DNA of 9,760 nt from Actinomycetota bacterium (GTDB lineage Bacteria > Actinomycetota > Actinomycetes > Nanopelagicales > Nanopelagicaceae), in NCBI GenBank assembly GCA_009924725.1, contig RFRA01000028.1, positions 1 through 9,760 of the forward strand. The letters are read 5' to 3'. This document shows, in pieces, positions 1 to 5,995 of the stretch. The notes under the pieces were generated by a model, which had not been told where the DNA came from, made no database searches, and worked only from the letters and a program-made list of their open reading frames with translations. Each line of letters starts with the position of its first letter. Position 1 is the stretch's first letter. A program made the position numbers and the translations under genes.

Positions 1-398
1 AGCAAGGTCGTTACAGTGGTCTTGCCATTAGTGCCAGTTACCCCAACACTAAACATGTCGCGCATTGGCTCGTTGTGCAACCAAGCAGATATCACTCCTG
101 CAGTTGCACGAGGGTCAGCAACTACTAATACTGGCAAATCGGTAATGAGCGCAGCACCAACTTCATCAGTCAGAACTGCTACTGCGCCGTTTAATTTAGC
201 ATTACCGGCATAAGTTGCTCCGTGAACTTTAGCGCCGGCAACTGCAACAAATAAATCGCCAGTTTCAATTTGGTGTGAATCAATTGAAACTCCAGTGATT
301 GAAATCTTTTCCAAATCTGTAGAATTTGAGAACGCTGAAACAAGTTCGCTGACCGCACGAAGAGTTCGTCCAGAAATTGGATCGTGTGGTCGTAACAT
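1..398 (-). CDS. murE: UDP-N-acetylmuramoyl-tripeptide synthetase MurE, N-terminal part (cut by window edge)
   Basis: I translated this by hand from the ATG at 398; 132 codons are visible and the gene runs off the left edge. MurE is the cytoplasmic Mur ligase that adds the third amino acid (usually meso-diaminopimelate or lysine) to UDP-MurNAc-L-Ala-D-Glu, using ATP. The N-terminal UDP-substrate domain shows SIDSHQIETGDLFVAVAG (about residues 38-55), and GAVAVLTDE follows. The ATP-binding P-loop TGTNGKTT is at residues 121-128. Together these identify a Mur ligase, and the N-terminal domain together with the position right after ftsI points to MurE rather than MurF. The start lies one base after the ftsI stop (TAA-A-ATG) and has no clear Shine-Dalgarno, so translational coupling to ftsI is likely. 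The residue that selects the third amino acid lies outside the window, so substrate specificity cannot be read here. Confidence 0.93.
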   Translation of the reverse strand, partial: MLRPHDPISGRTLRAVSELVSAFSNSTDLEKISITGVSIDSHQIETGDLFVAVAGAKVHGATYAGNAKLNGAVAVLTDEVGAALITDLPVLVVADPRATAGVISAWLHNEPMRDMFSVGVTGTNGKTTVTTL

Positions 399-399
399 T

Positions 400-2226
400 T
401 TAAAGTCTGCCGCTCGCAGTAGTAGTTGTTGCTTGAGTCTTAGCTTTAGCTATGGCTAATTTTAACTCTTTCTCGTTAAGTGCTACGGGGACGATCTTGG
501 TACCGGTAGGTGGAATATGCTTTGATTCAAGAACAAATGACATTACTTTCTTAAATACTGGCCCACCTAACACGCCTCCGTAGTGCATTCCCTTGGGATC
601 TTGGATAGTTACCGAGATTACATACTTGGGTGCATCAGATGGTGCGAAGCCGATAAATGAAGCGGTATATCCAGAATAACAACCACAGATATCGTTATAT
701 CGGTTAGCGGTTGCAGTTTTACCAGCTACTCGATAGCCAGGTATTGCTGCATTTGGTGCGGTTCCTTCGGCAGAAACAACACTCTCCATCATAATTCTCA
801 CCTTATTGGCGGTTTCAGCACTTACGACTCGGACTGAAGTACGAGGCTTAGATGGTGTGAAATTTCCATTTGCTTCATTCGTTCCAGCAATAACAGTTGG
901 TGAAACTCGCAAGCCATGATTTGCAATCGTTGCAAAAACACTAGTTGCTTGCATCGCGGTTACAGAATAGCCCTGGCCAAATGCAACTGTTGGTGCAGTA
1001 GTTCCTGACCAATCAGATATTGGACGCAAGATGCCTCGTGATTCGCCAGGCAAGCCAGAACCAGTACTTTCTCCGATACCAAATTTACTCAAGTAATCGT
1101 GTAACTGATTATTAGATAGTTTCTCACCGATTTGAATGGTTCCAACATTGCTGGAAACTGCCAAAACTCCAGCAGTCGTTAGTTGCCAAACTTTGTGGTT
1201 CTTGTGATCATGAAATAATGATCCACCACGAGAAATACGATCTGGAACCGTAAAGAGTGTTGTTGGTGTGACTTTATTTTCTTCTAACGCCGCCGCAATG
1301 GTCATTATCTTGCCAGTAGATCCTGGTTCGTAAACATCTTGTACAGATGGATTACGCATTGCAGCGAGCGAAATACTGTCACGATTATTTAAGTTGAAAG
1401 TTGGCGCAGTTGCGTGAGCCAAAATCGCACCAGTTTTAGGATCCATCACAATTACAGTTCCGCTACTTGCATTAGCCGACTTGACCGCTTCGGCAATAGC
1501 TTTCGAGGCCACCCATTGAATATCGCGATCTATCGTTAATCGAATTGAAGTTCCAGCTTTGGCTGCAATGATCTCGGACTTGGATCCAGGAATTTCGGCG
1601 CCGTAACCATTGGCATACGAATACTTACCATTGGTACCGGTAATTGTTGAATTCATGCTTGATTCCAAACCAGTTGCGCCATTGCCTTCTTGATTCACAA
1701 AGCCGATTAATGAAGCCACCAAAGAGCCAGATGGATATTCACGAATGTAAGCGCGTTCTGGATAGAAAGCAGTGATGCGTTGATCGAATTCTTTAGGCTC
1801 TAAGGTGCTGTTATGTTCGGCAATTGCTTTCTTTAAAGCACTCCACACGGCAGGCTTGGCGTTGCGATAGATCAATTTCCACTTTAATTCACCGGTGTAT
1901 AACGATTGCAGCTGCGAAACCGGCATCCCTAAAATTGGAGAAGTGAACTTGGCTGTGAAAGCTGGGTTTGAAATAGCACTCTGATCAACCACAATATTGA
2001 TCGCATTTACGCTCTTGGCTAGAGCCACTCCATTTACATCAGTAATCGTGCCACGCGGTGCCTGCAGAGTTGCAACGTTTTCCATCTCATTGACTGCCCA
2101 AGTTCTAATTGAGTTAGCAGTAATTACCTGCACCCAAATAACCTTTGCGACGAATATCGCCATAAAGATTAAGGTAAGCGCCATTAAAAATTGTATGCGC
2201 TTACGAACTAACGTGAAATTACCCAA
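400..2226 (-). CDS. ftsI: Division-specific class B penicillin-binding protein FtsI (PBP3-like, septal transpeptidase)
   Basis: This is a 608-residue class B PBP that cross-links septal peptidoglycan with FtsW. One membrane helix lies near residues 11-35 after a basic N-terminus (VRKR). The conserved RGTITDVNGVALA is at 58-70. The dimerisation-domain signature REYPSGSL...GFVNQEGNGATGLE follows. The transpeptidase domain has the active-site motif STGK (nucleophile S303, K306) and SSN (358-360). The third motif reads KTA at 503-505 instead of the usual KTG. A nearby pair of cysteines (C514, C516; CGCY) resembles the same region in mycobacterial FtsI as I recall it. The start is TTG (2224-2226), supported by a strong GGAGG at 2232-2236 with a 5-nt spacer. 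It overlaps the end of the ftsL-like gene by 8 nt. There are no PASTA repeats. Length is normal for actinobacterial FtsI. Confidence 0.95.
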   Translation of the reverse strand: MGNFTLVRKRIQFLMALTLIFMAIFVAKVIWVQVITANSIRTWAVNEMENVATLQAPRGTITDVNGVALAKSVNAINIVVDQSAISNPAFTAKFTSPILGMPVSQLQSLYTGELKWKLIYRNAKPAVWSALKKAIAEHNSTLEPKEFDQRITAFYPERAYIREYPSGSLVASLIGFVNQEGNGATGLESSMNSTITGTNGKYSYANGYGAEIPGSKSEIIAAKAGTSIRLTIDRDIQWVASKAIAEAVKSANASSGTVIVMDPKTGAILAHATAPTFNLNNRDSISLAAMRNPSVQDVYEPGSTGKIMTIAAALEENKVTPTTLFTVPDRISRGGSLFHDHKNHKVWQLTTAGVLAVSSNVGTIQIGEKLSNNQLHDYLSKFGIGESTGSGLPGESRGILRPISDWSGTTAPTVAFGQGYSVTAMQATSVFATIANHGLRVSPTVIAGTNEANGNFTPSKPRTSVRVVSAETANKVRIMMESVVSAEGTAPNAAIPGYRVAGKTATANRYNDICGCYSGYTASFIGFAPSDAPKYVISVTIQDPKGMHYGGVLGGPVFKKVMSFVLESKHIPPTGTKIVPVALNEKELKLAIAKAKTQATTTTASGRL

Positions 2227-2638
2227 TTGATCCTCCGGTTACTTCAGGCGAAGTAGGAAGTAATGGTTCATCTAGATTTAAAAACGTTGGAGTTGCCGAT
2301 GGTTTCATTCCCATCGCAGTTGCTGCAGCAGCAAGAGCCATAGGCGATGAAATTCGATCAAGCTGGCGAATATATGCTTCCCGCTGATCAGTAAGTAAGC
2401 GCGCCTCAAGTTGTAGCTTTGAAAGTTTAAAGGCATCTTGTGCCAGCAAAGTATTTATAAAAAGAAGCGCAACCAGACCCAACGTACCAACGCCAGTTAA
2501 GAACAAAATGAAAACTTTTTGGTCAGCTCGCTTATCAATGTCGATCCTAGGCACTAGTCGAAGGGCGACTTCAGAAGATCGCTCAATTACTTTTTGCTTT
2601 GATCGACTGATTGCTGGAGCTAGTGCTGTAATTGCCAT
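2219..2638 (-). CDS. ftsL: FtsL-like septum assembly protein (single membrane helix plus short coiled coil)
   Basis: This is a 139-residue bitopic membrane protein. Its cytoplasmic N-terminus is basic (RSKQKVIER). One helix lies at about 42-65 (VFILFLTGVGTLGLVALLF). It is followed by a heptad-like polar stretch rich in L, Q, E and R (about 66-96) and then SPMALAAAATAMGM, which resembles the 'position...A..LGM' end of FtsL/FtsB proteins. Sequence in this family is poorly conserved, so the assignment rests on topology and on its position between rsmH and ftsI, where actinobacterial ftsL lies. FtsL acts with FtsB and FtsQ to activate FtsWI at the septum. The ATG at 2638 overlaps the rsmH stop (TAATG) and has no strong Shine-Dalgarno, so translation is probably coupled. 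The C-terminal tail (about 113-139) is proline- and serine-rich and probably disordered. Confidence 0.82.
   Translation of the reverse strand: MAITALAPAISRSKQKVIERSSEVALRLVPRIDIDKRADQKVFILFLTGVGTLGLVALLFINTLLAQDAFKLSKLQLEARLLTDQREAYIRQLDRISSPMALAAAATAMGMKPSATPTFLNLDEPLLPTSPEVTGGSIG
2232..2236 (-). promoter_or_regulatory. Shine-Dalgarno that fixes the TTG start of ftsI
   Basis: On the minus strand the sequence reads GGAGG-ATCAA-TTG. The perfect GGAGG core sits 5 nt before TTG at 2224-2226, and the downstream protein begins with a typical short basic FtsI tail before the membrane helix. This supports the non-ATG start. Confidence 0.75.
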
Positions 2639-3582
2639 TATGCGGCCAACCGTTCTATTGCACGTAGACGTACAGATTGCGCGCGCGAGTTCGCGGCAAT
2701 CTCTGCTTCACTTGGTAAAACCGAACCGCGAACGACAAGCGCAAATTTCGCAGCAAATTCAGGAAGATCAATTGGCAGGTCACGAGGAGTGCCTGATGTT
2801 GTAGCTTGCGCAAAAATCTCTTTAATGATGCGATCTTCAAGTGACTGGAATGACATAACCACTAATCGACCACCAACTTTGAGCAATTCAAGAGCTTGTG
2901 GAATGGCCCGATTGACTGCGCCAAGTTCATCGTTGGTTTCAATGCGCAATGCTTGGAAAGTGCGTTTGGCTGGATTGCCGCCGGTACGACGAGTTGCTGC
3001 TGGGATGCTCTCTTTGACCAAAGTAGCCAGCTGTGCAGTTGAGTTAAGAGGTGCCTTAGCTCGCTCTTTAACAATATTTTCGACAATTCGTGTGGCAAAT
3101 TTTTCTTCACCATAAGTTCGCAGAATTCGAACTAATTCGCCAGGTGCATACGTGTTAACAATTTCGCTAGCGGTAATTCCAGTTGATCGATCCATGCGCA
3201 TGTCAAGGGGGGCATCTTGAGAGTAAGAAAAACCACGATCGCTTTGATCAAGTTGCATTGACGAAACACCTAGATCAAAAAGAATTCCATCAACTTGTTC
3301 AAACCCAAAACTATTTACGACATCAGTTATTTCGTCAAAGATGGCATGATTTAACTTCACTCGGTTTTCAAATTTCGCTAACCGGTTCTTTGCTTTAACA
3401 ATCGCATCTAGGTCACGATCAATTCCAATTAAAACTAAATTCGGATTTGATTCAAGTAACGCTTCGCTATGTCCGCCCAGTCCCAGAGTTGCATCAACAA
3501 CAACTGGATTTTCTGATTTATTAATCGCGGGAGTAAGAAGATCAATACAGGTATCGCGCATTACTGAAATATGTTCTGACAT
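2638..3582 (-). CDS. rsmH: 16S rRNA (cytosine(1402)-N(4))-methyltransferase RsmH (MraW)
   Basis: This 314-residue class I SAM-dependent methyltransferase modifies N4 of C1402 in the ribosomal P site. The start HISVMRDTCIDLL is typical of the family. The SAM-binding motif DATLGLGGHS is at 30-39, followed by GIDRD (53-57) and LFDLGVSS (101-108). The family signatures DRGFSY (115-120), LDMRMD (126-131), YGEEKFA (157-163) and PAKRTFQALRIETNDEL (204-220) are all present. The motif usually written SFHSLED reads SFQSLED here (244-250), a His-to-Gln change. The ATG at 3580-3582 follows a strong GGGGGAG at 3586-3592. The gene follows mraZ after 177 bp containing a structured RNA, and overlaps the ftsL-like gene by one base. 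Length is normal for the family. Confidence 0.97.
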   Translation of the reverse strand: MSEHISVMRDTCIDLLTPAINKSENPVVVDATLGLGGHSEALLESNPNLVLIGIDRDLDAIVKAKNRLAKFENRVKLNHAIFDEITDVVNSFGFEQVDGILFDLGVSSMQLDQSDRGFSYSQDAPLDMRMDRSTGITASEIVNTYAPGELVRILRTYGEEKFATRIVENIVKERAKAPLNSTAQLATLVKESIPAATRRTGGNPAKRTFQALRIETNDELGAVNRAIPQALELLKVGGRLVVMSFQSLEDRIIKEIFAQATTSGTPRDLPIDLPEFAAKFALVVRGSVLPSEAEIAANSRAQSVRLRAIERLAA

Positions 3583-3664
3583 CTTCTCCCCCTTTCGTTA
3601 AGTACTGCCTTACTTCTTTACTGCTTGTGTTCCACGTTCTGTTTTTCGTTATCGCTATCTGCTC

Positions 3665-3741
3665 TGGTCACCGCCGGCCGACGGATTTTCTTAAACGGCA
3701 CCGGGGAAGGGGCGCCGTTTTCGTAGGGTCGGCGGTGGCCA
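3665..3741 (-). ncRNA. mraW-type cis-regulatory RNA element in the rsmH leader
   Basis: The gap between mraZ and rsmH folds, as minus-strand RNA, into two stacked hairpins. An outer stem pairs 3665-3676 with 3730-3741 (CACCGCCG with CGGCGGUG, then one A-C mismatch, then UGG with CCA). An alternative register pairs CGAC with GUCG. An inner perfect 10-bp stem pairs AAACGGCGCC (3720-3711) with GGUGCCGUUU (3702-3693), including one G-U pair. Its 8-nt loop is CCUUCCCC (3710-3703). The known actinobacterial mraW RNA motif lies in the 5' region of mraW operons and, as I recall, has a conserved CUUCCCC terminal loop; position, shape and loop all agree. No U-run follows, so it is not an intrinsic terminator. 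The ligand and mechanism of the family are unknown to me. A covariance-model search would settle the assignment. Confidence 0.8.
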
Positions 3742-3759
3742 AAAGAGATAGTGGTTAGA

Positions 3760-4191
3760 TCAAAAGAGACCTGGGAACACCTCCTCAGAAACTTCAGCGA
3801 ATCCCTTTTCGCGATCGCTTAGGTATTGGTTCCAAGAAGTTGAATCCCAAATCTCAACGCGAGTATTTGCACCGATAACAACGCAATCGCGATCAAGGCC
3901 GGCATAGGTACGAAGTGCTTGCGGAATAGTTATGCGACCTTGACGATCTGGAATTTCATCGTGTGCGCCAGCAAACATCACGCGCATGTAGTCACGTGCA
4001 CCTTTAACAGTTACTGGTGCTTGTCGTAGTTGTTCGGTAAGAGTTGCGAATTCAGCTGATGGAAATACATAAAGACAACGCTCTTGGCCTTTAGTAATTA
4101 CTAGGCCGGCAGATAAATCTTCACGGAACTTGGCAGGAAGGATCAAGCGACCTTTTTCATCAAGGCGAGGCTCGTGAGTGCCGAGAAACAT
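3760..4191 (-). CDS. mraZ: Transcriptional regulator MraZ
   Basis: This 143-residue protein has two AbrB-like (SpoVT/MraZ) DNA-binding repeats. The repeats centre on DEKGRLILP (11-19) and DRQGRITIP (82-90), each with the conserved DxxGR core. MraZ proteins form rings and bind tandem G-rich boxes upstream of their own gene to control the dcw operon. I chose the ATG at 4189-4191 because the family begins MFLGTHEPRLDEKGR. It is preceded by GGGGGAG (4195-4201) with a 3-nt spacer. A TTG at 4207-4209 would extend the protein by six residues, but its extra codons contain that ribosome binding site. The gene is first in the dcw cluster. An array of 10-bp repeats lies just upstream, fitting autoregulation. 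Length and sequence are normal for Actinobacteria. Confidence 0.96.
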   Translation of the reverse strand: MFLGTHEPRLDEKGRLILPAKFREDLSAGLVITKGQERCLYVFPSAEFATLTEQLRQAPVTVKGARDYMRVMFAGAHDEIPDRQGRITIPQALRTYAGLDRDCVVIGANTRVEIWDSTSWNQYLSDREKGFAEVSEEVFPGLF

Positions 4192-4228
4192 GAGCTCCCC
4201 CTTCCCCAAGGTTTGAATGCTCTAGTTC

Positions 4229-4293
4229 CCCACTTTACTCCCTTTTACTCCATTTACAACCACCATTCGCCACTTATTTCCCCTATCCCCCCT
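4229..4293 (-). promoter_or_regulatory. Array of MraZ-box-like direct repeats (10-bp period) upstream of mraZ
   Basis: On the minus strand, from distal to proximal, boxes recur every 10 bp: GTGGC (4269-4273), GTGGT (4259-4263), ATGGA (4249-4253), AGGGA (4239-4243) and GTGGG (4229-4233), each separated by 5 nt. Two further G-rich boxes keep the same phase: GGGGA (4279-4283) and AGGGG (4289-4293). Known MraZ operators, for example in E. coli, are tandem TGGG-type boxes with 5-nt spacers upstream of mraZ. The match in spacing and place is direct; binding is inferred. The two most distal boxes lie in a G-rich run and are less certain. Confidence 0.72.
4232..4259 (-). promoter_or_regulatory. Candidate mraZ promoter inside the MraZ box array
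   Basis: A possible -35 TTGTAA (4254-4259) and -10 TAAAGT (4232-4237) are separated by 16 bp. Each matches four of six consensus bases. Transcription would start about 35 nt before the mraZ ATG. The hexamers overlap the repeat boxes, so MraZ binding would block RNA polymerase. Other placements are possible. Confidence 0.35.
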
Positions 4294-4328
4294 TTTTATG
4301 GGCTGATCCCTCCACTTGTTTTTTACAT

Positions 4329-4354
4329 AAAAAAAGACCCCCGAATGGGGGCCT
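4329..4354 (-). terminator. Rho-independent terminator after the DUF3040 gene
   Basis: On the minus strand the stem AGGCCCCC (4354-4347) pairs with GGGGGTCT (4342-4335), including one G-U pair, around the loop ATTC. A run of seven T (4335-4329) follows directly. It lies 24 bp after the DUF3040 stop and before the mraZ control region, so it should insulate the dcw cluster from the DNA-damage operon. The plus strand has no T-run after the stem, so the terminator acts in one direction. Confidence 0.9.
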
Positions 4355-4377
4355 GGCTAGCTATTCGAGATTAAAAA

Positions 4378-4749
4378 CTACTCAAGTGGATCCCGACCAC
4401 GATTGTCCCAGCGGTTGTCCATGCGCTCCTTAAAGCCCTTTTTAGCTGGCTTTACTGGGCGCTGACCGTTTGCAATGGCTTCAACTTTGCCTTTTAATCC
4501 GGCAGCCAGAATCGATAAACCAGTTAAACAAATCAAAAATCCGACCCAGCTAATTGGATAGATCTTGCTAAATACGCCACCAAAAACCGCGCCAAAACCA
4601 GCGAAAAACATGACTACCGCTAAACCTAAGTTGCGTCGGCTCGATTTCGTTGGAGCACCGGTTAGCGCAGAAACTAGGCGCGGGTCATCGGCCAGCATGG
4701 CCTTTTCCATCTGGGCCAGTAGCTTCTCTTCACGCTCGGAAAGTGGCAT
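4378..4749 (-). CDS. DUF3040 family membrane protein
   Basis: This is a small (123-residue) actinobacterial membrane protein of unknown function. The N-terminus MPLSEREEKLLAQMEKAM, followed by DDPRLVSALTG, is the hallmark of DUF3040. Two hydrophobic helices follow (LGLAVVMFFAGFGAVFGGVF and ISWVGFLICLTGLSILAAG) and then a basic tail ending RWDNRGRDPLE. I chose the ATG at 4747-4749 because the family starts with MPLSE. An ATG at 4765-4767 would add MFYCGL, and neither start has a good Shine-Dalgarno. The gene begins 25 bp after dinB (7 bp if the upstream ATG is used) and ends just before a terminator, so it is probably the last gene of the dnaE2-dinB operon, although an own promoter inside dinB cannot be excluded. 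The family is often found close to dinB and mraZ in Actinobacteria, as far as I recall. Confidence 0.85.
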   Translation of the reverse strand: MPLSEREEKLLAQMEKAMLADDPRLVSALTGAPTKSSRRNLGLAVVMFFAGFGAVFGGVFSKIYPISWVGFLICLTGLSILAAGLKGKVEAIANGQRPVKPAKKGFKERMDNRWDNRGRDPLE

Positions 4750-4774
4750 AAGGCCACAATAGAACATACGCGCG

Positions 4775-5995
4775 CTACTCGCTACTTTTTTCGTCCTCTG
4801 ACTCCTTTGGATCTGCTGAGGATTTCCTAATTAGCCGCCCTGGGCGCACGCTTCCGCCCCCAAAGCGCAATTTGGCCCGATCTATCGCCGTATCAGCCTC
4901 GCGCCAGCCTTTCTCGCGGGCACCTAAAAGCAATTGCTCGGGGGCAGCCTCGCTTAAGTTATCAAGTGAGATGCCGACTAAACGCAATCGAGCACGATCA
5001 AGGTTAAGCGCTAGGTAAAGTGCTTTAGCGATTTCATAAATCTCGTGAGTGCTATCAATTGGAAGTGGCAAAGTTTTTGAACGCGAAATAGTTGAGAAAT
5101 CTGCAAAGCGAACTTTGATCGAAATTGTTTTAGCGTAGTAACCATTTTCTCGTAGTCGAGCCGCTGCTTTTTCGGTAAGGCGTAAATACTCTTGCAGGAT
5201 TTCTTCGGGGTCATCAATATCTTGGGCAAAAGTTTCAGCTGCCGAAATACTTTTATCTGGTTCATTTGGTGTCACGTCGCGATAGTCGCGACCCCAAGCT
5301 AATTCATAAAGTGAAGCACCACTTGCTTGACCAAGAGCTCTAATTAAAGTTGCGCGAGGCAGATTGGCAATGTCGGCAACTGTGCGTAGACCTAACCGCT
5401 CAAGAGTTTCAGCAGTCTTTGGCCCCACGCCCCAAATTGCGTTAACTGGCAACGGATGTAAAAAATTCAGAATTCTATCTGCTGGAATTTCAAGAATGCC
5501 ATTTGGTTTGCAGTGACCAGATGCTAACTTGGCAATGAACTTTGAAGGTGCAATACCAACCGAACAAGTGATGCCTTCGCTAGCTTCGACTTGGCGTCTA
5601 ATTTCAACGGCGATTTCGCGACCAGTTCCAAGTAATTTACGAGCACCTGTCACATCGAGGAAAGCTTCGTCAAGTGAAATTGGTTCGACTAATGGAGTAA
5701 ATGAATCGAAAATTTCCATTACTTTTGCGGAGACTTCGGAGTATCGCTGATGATCTGGAGTTACAAAAATTGCATGTGGCGCCATTCTTTTCGCTCGACC
5801 TACTGGCATTGCGGCTCTGATTCCATATTTACGGGCTGCGTAATTTGCTGATAGCACAACACCTCGAGCGCCGACCCCAACTATTACGGCTTTACCGCGA
5901 AGCGATGGGTCATCTCGTTCGGCAACTGAGGCATAGAAAGCATCCATATCAACATGCAGAATCGTTGCGGTGCCCTCAGTTGGTTCCGTACTCAT
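4775..5995 (-). CDS. dinB: Y-family DNA polymerase IV (DinB)
   Basis: This 406-residue translesion polymerase copies damaged templates without proofreading. The palm motif HVDMDAFYASVA gives metal ligands D16 and D18 and the aromatic steric-gate region F20-Y21. The second catalytic motif, SLDEAFLDV, carries D109 and E110. SVGIAPSKFIAKLAS (145-159) and a helix-hairpin-helix region near WGVGPKTAETLERLG (188-202) follow. A little-finger domain then runs to about residue 350. QLLLGA (354-359) resembles a beta-clamp-binding motif. All catalytic residues are present, so this is an active DinB rather than the catalytically dead ImuB. The C-terminal tail is charged and probably disordered. The ATG at 5993-5995 overlaps the dnaE2 stop (ATGA) and has AAGGTGG at 6000-6006. 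It is probably LexA-controlled through the promoter near 9600. Confidence 0.96.
   Translation of the reverse strand: MSTEPTEGTATILHVDMDAFYASVAERDDPSLRGKAVIVGVGARGVVLSANYAARKYGIRAAMPVGRAKRMAPHAIFVTPDHQRYSEVSAKVMEIFDSFTPLVEPISLDEAFLDVTGARKLLGTGREIAVEIRRQVEASEGITCSVGIAPSKFIAKLASGHCKPNGILEIPADRILNFLHPLPVNAIWGVGPKTAETLERLGLRTVADIANLPRATLIRALGQASGASLYELAWGRDYRDVTPNEPDKSISAAETFAQDIDDPEEILQEYLRLTEKAAARLRENGYYAKTISIKVRFADFSTISRSKTLPLPIDSTHEIYEIAKALYLALNLDRARLRLVGISLDNLSEAAPEQLLLGAREKGWREADTAIDRAKLRFGGGSVRPGRLIRKSSADPKESEDEKSSE

Noticed and set aside
2508..3398. Several plus-strand and alternative minus-frame open frames over rsmH and ftsL
   Set aside because: They are shadows of rsmH and the ftsL-like gene, without motifs or start signals of their own.
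3665..3741. Intrinsic terminator between mraZ and rsmH
   Set aside because: The hairpin is strong but no U-run follows either stem on the minus strand. The loop and place fit the mraW RNA motif better.
4192..4209. Longer mraZ starting at the TTG at 4207-4209
   Set aside because: The six extra codons are the Shine-Dalgarno region itself; the family starts at MFLGT (4191).
4775..5995. Interpretation of the Y-family gene as ImuB
   Set aside because: ImuB lacks the catalytic acidic residues; here D16, D18, D109 and E110 are all present.
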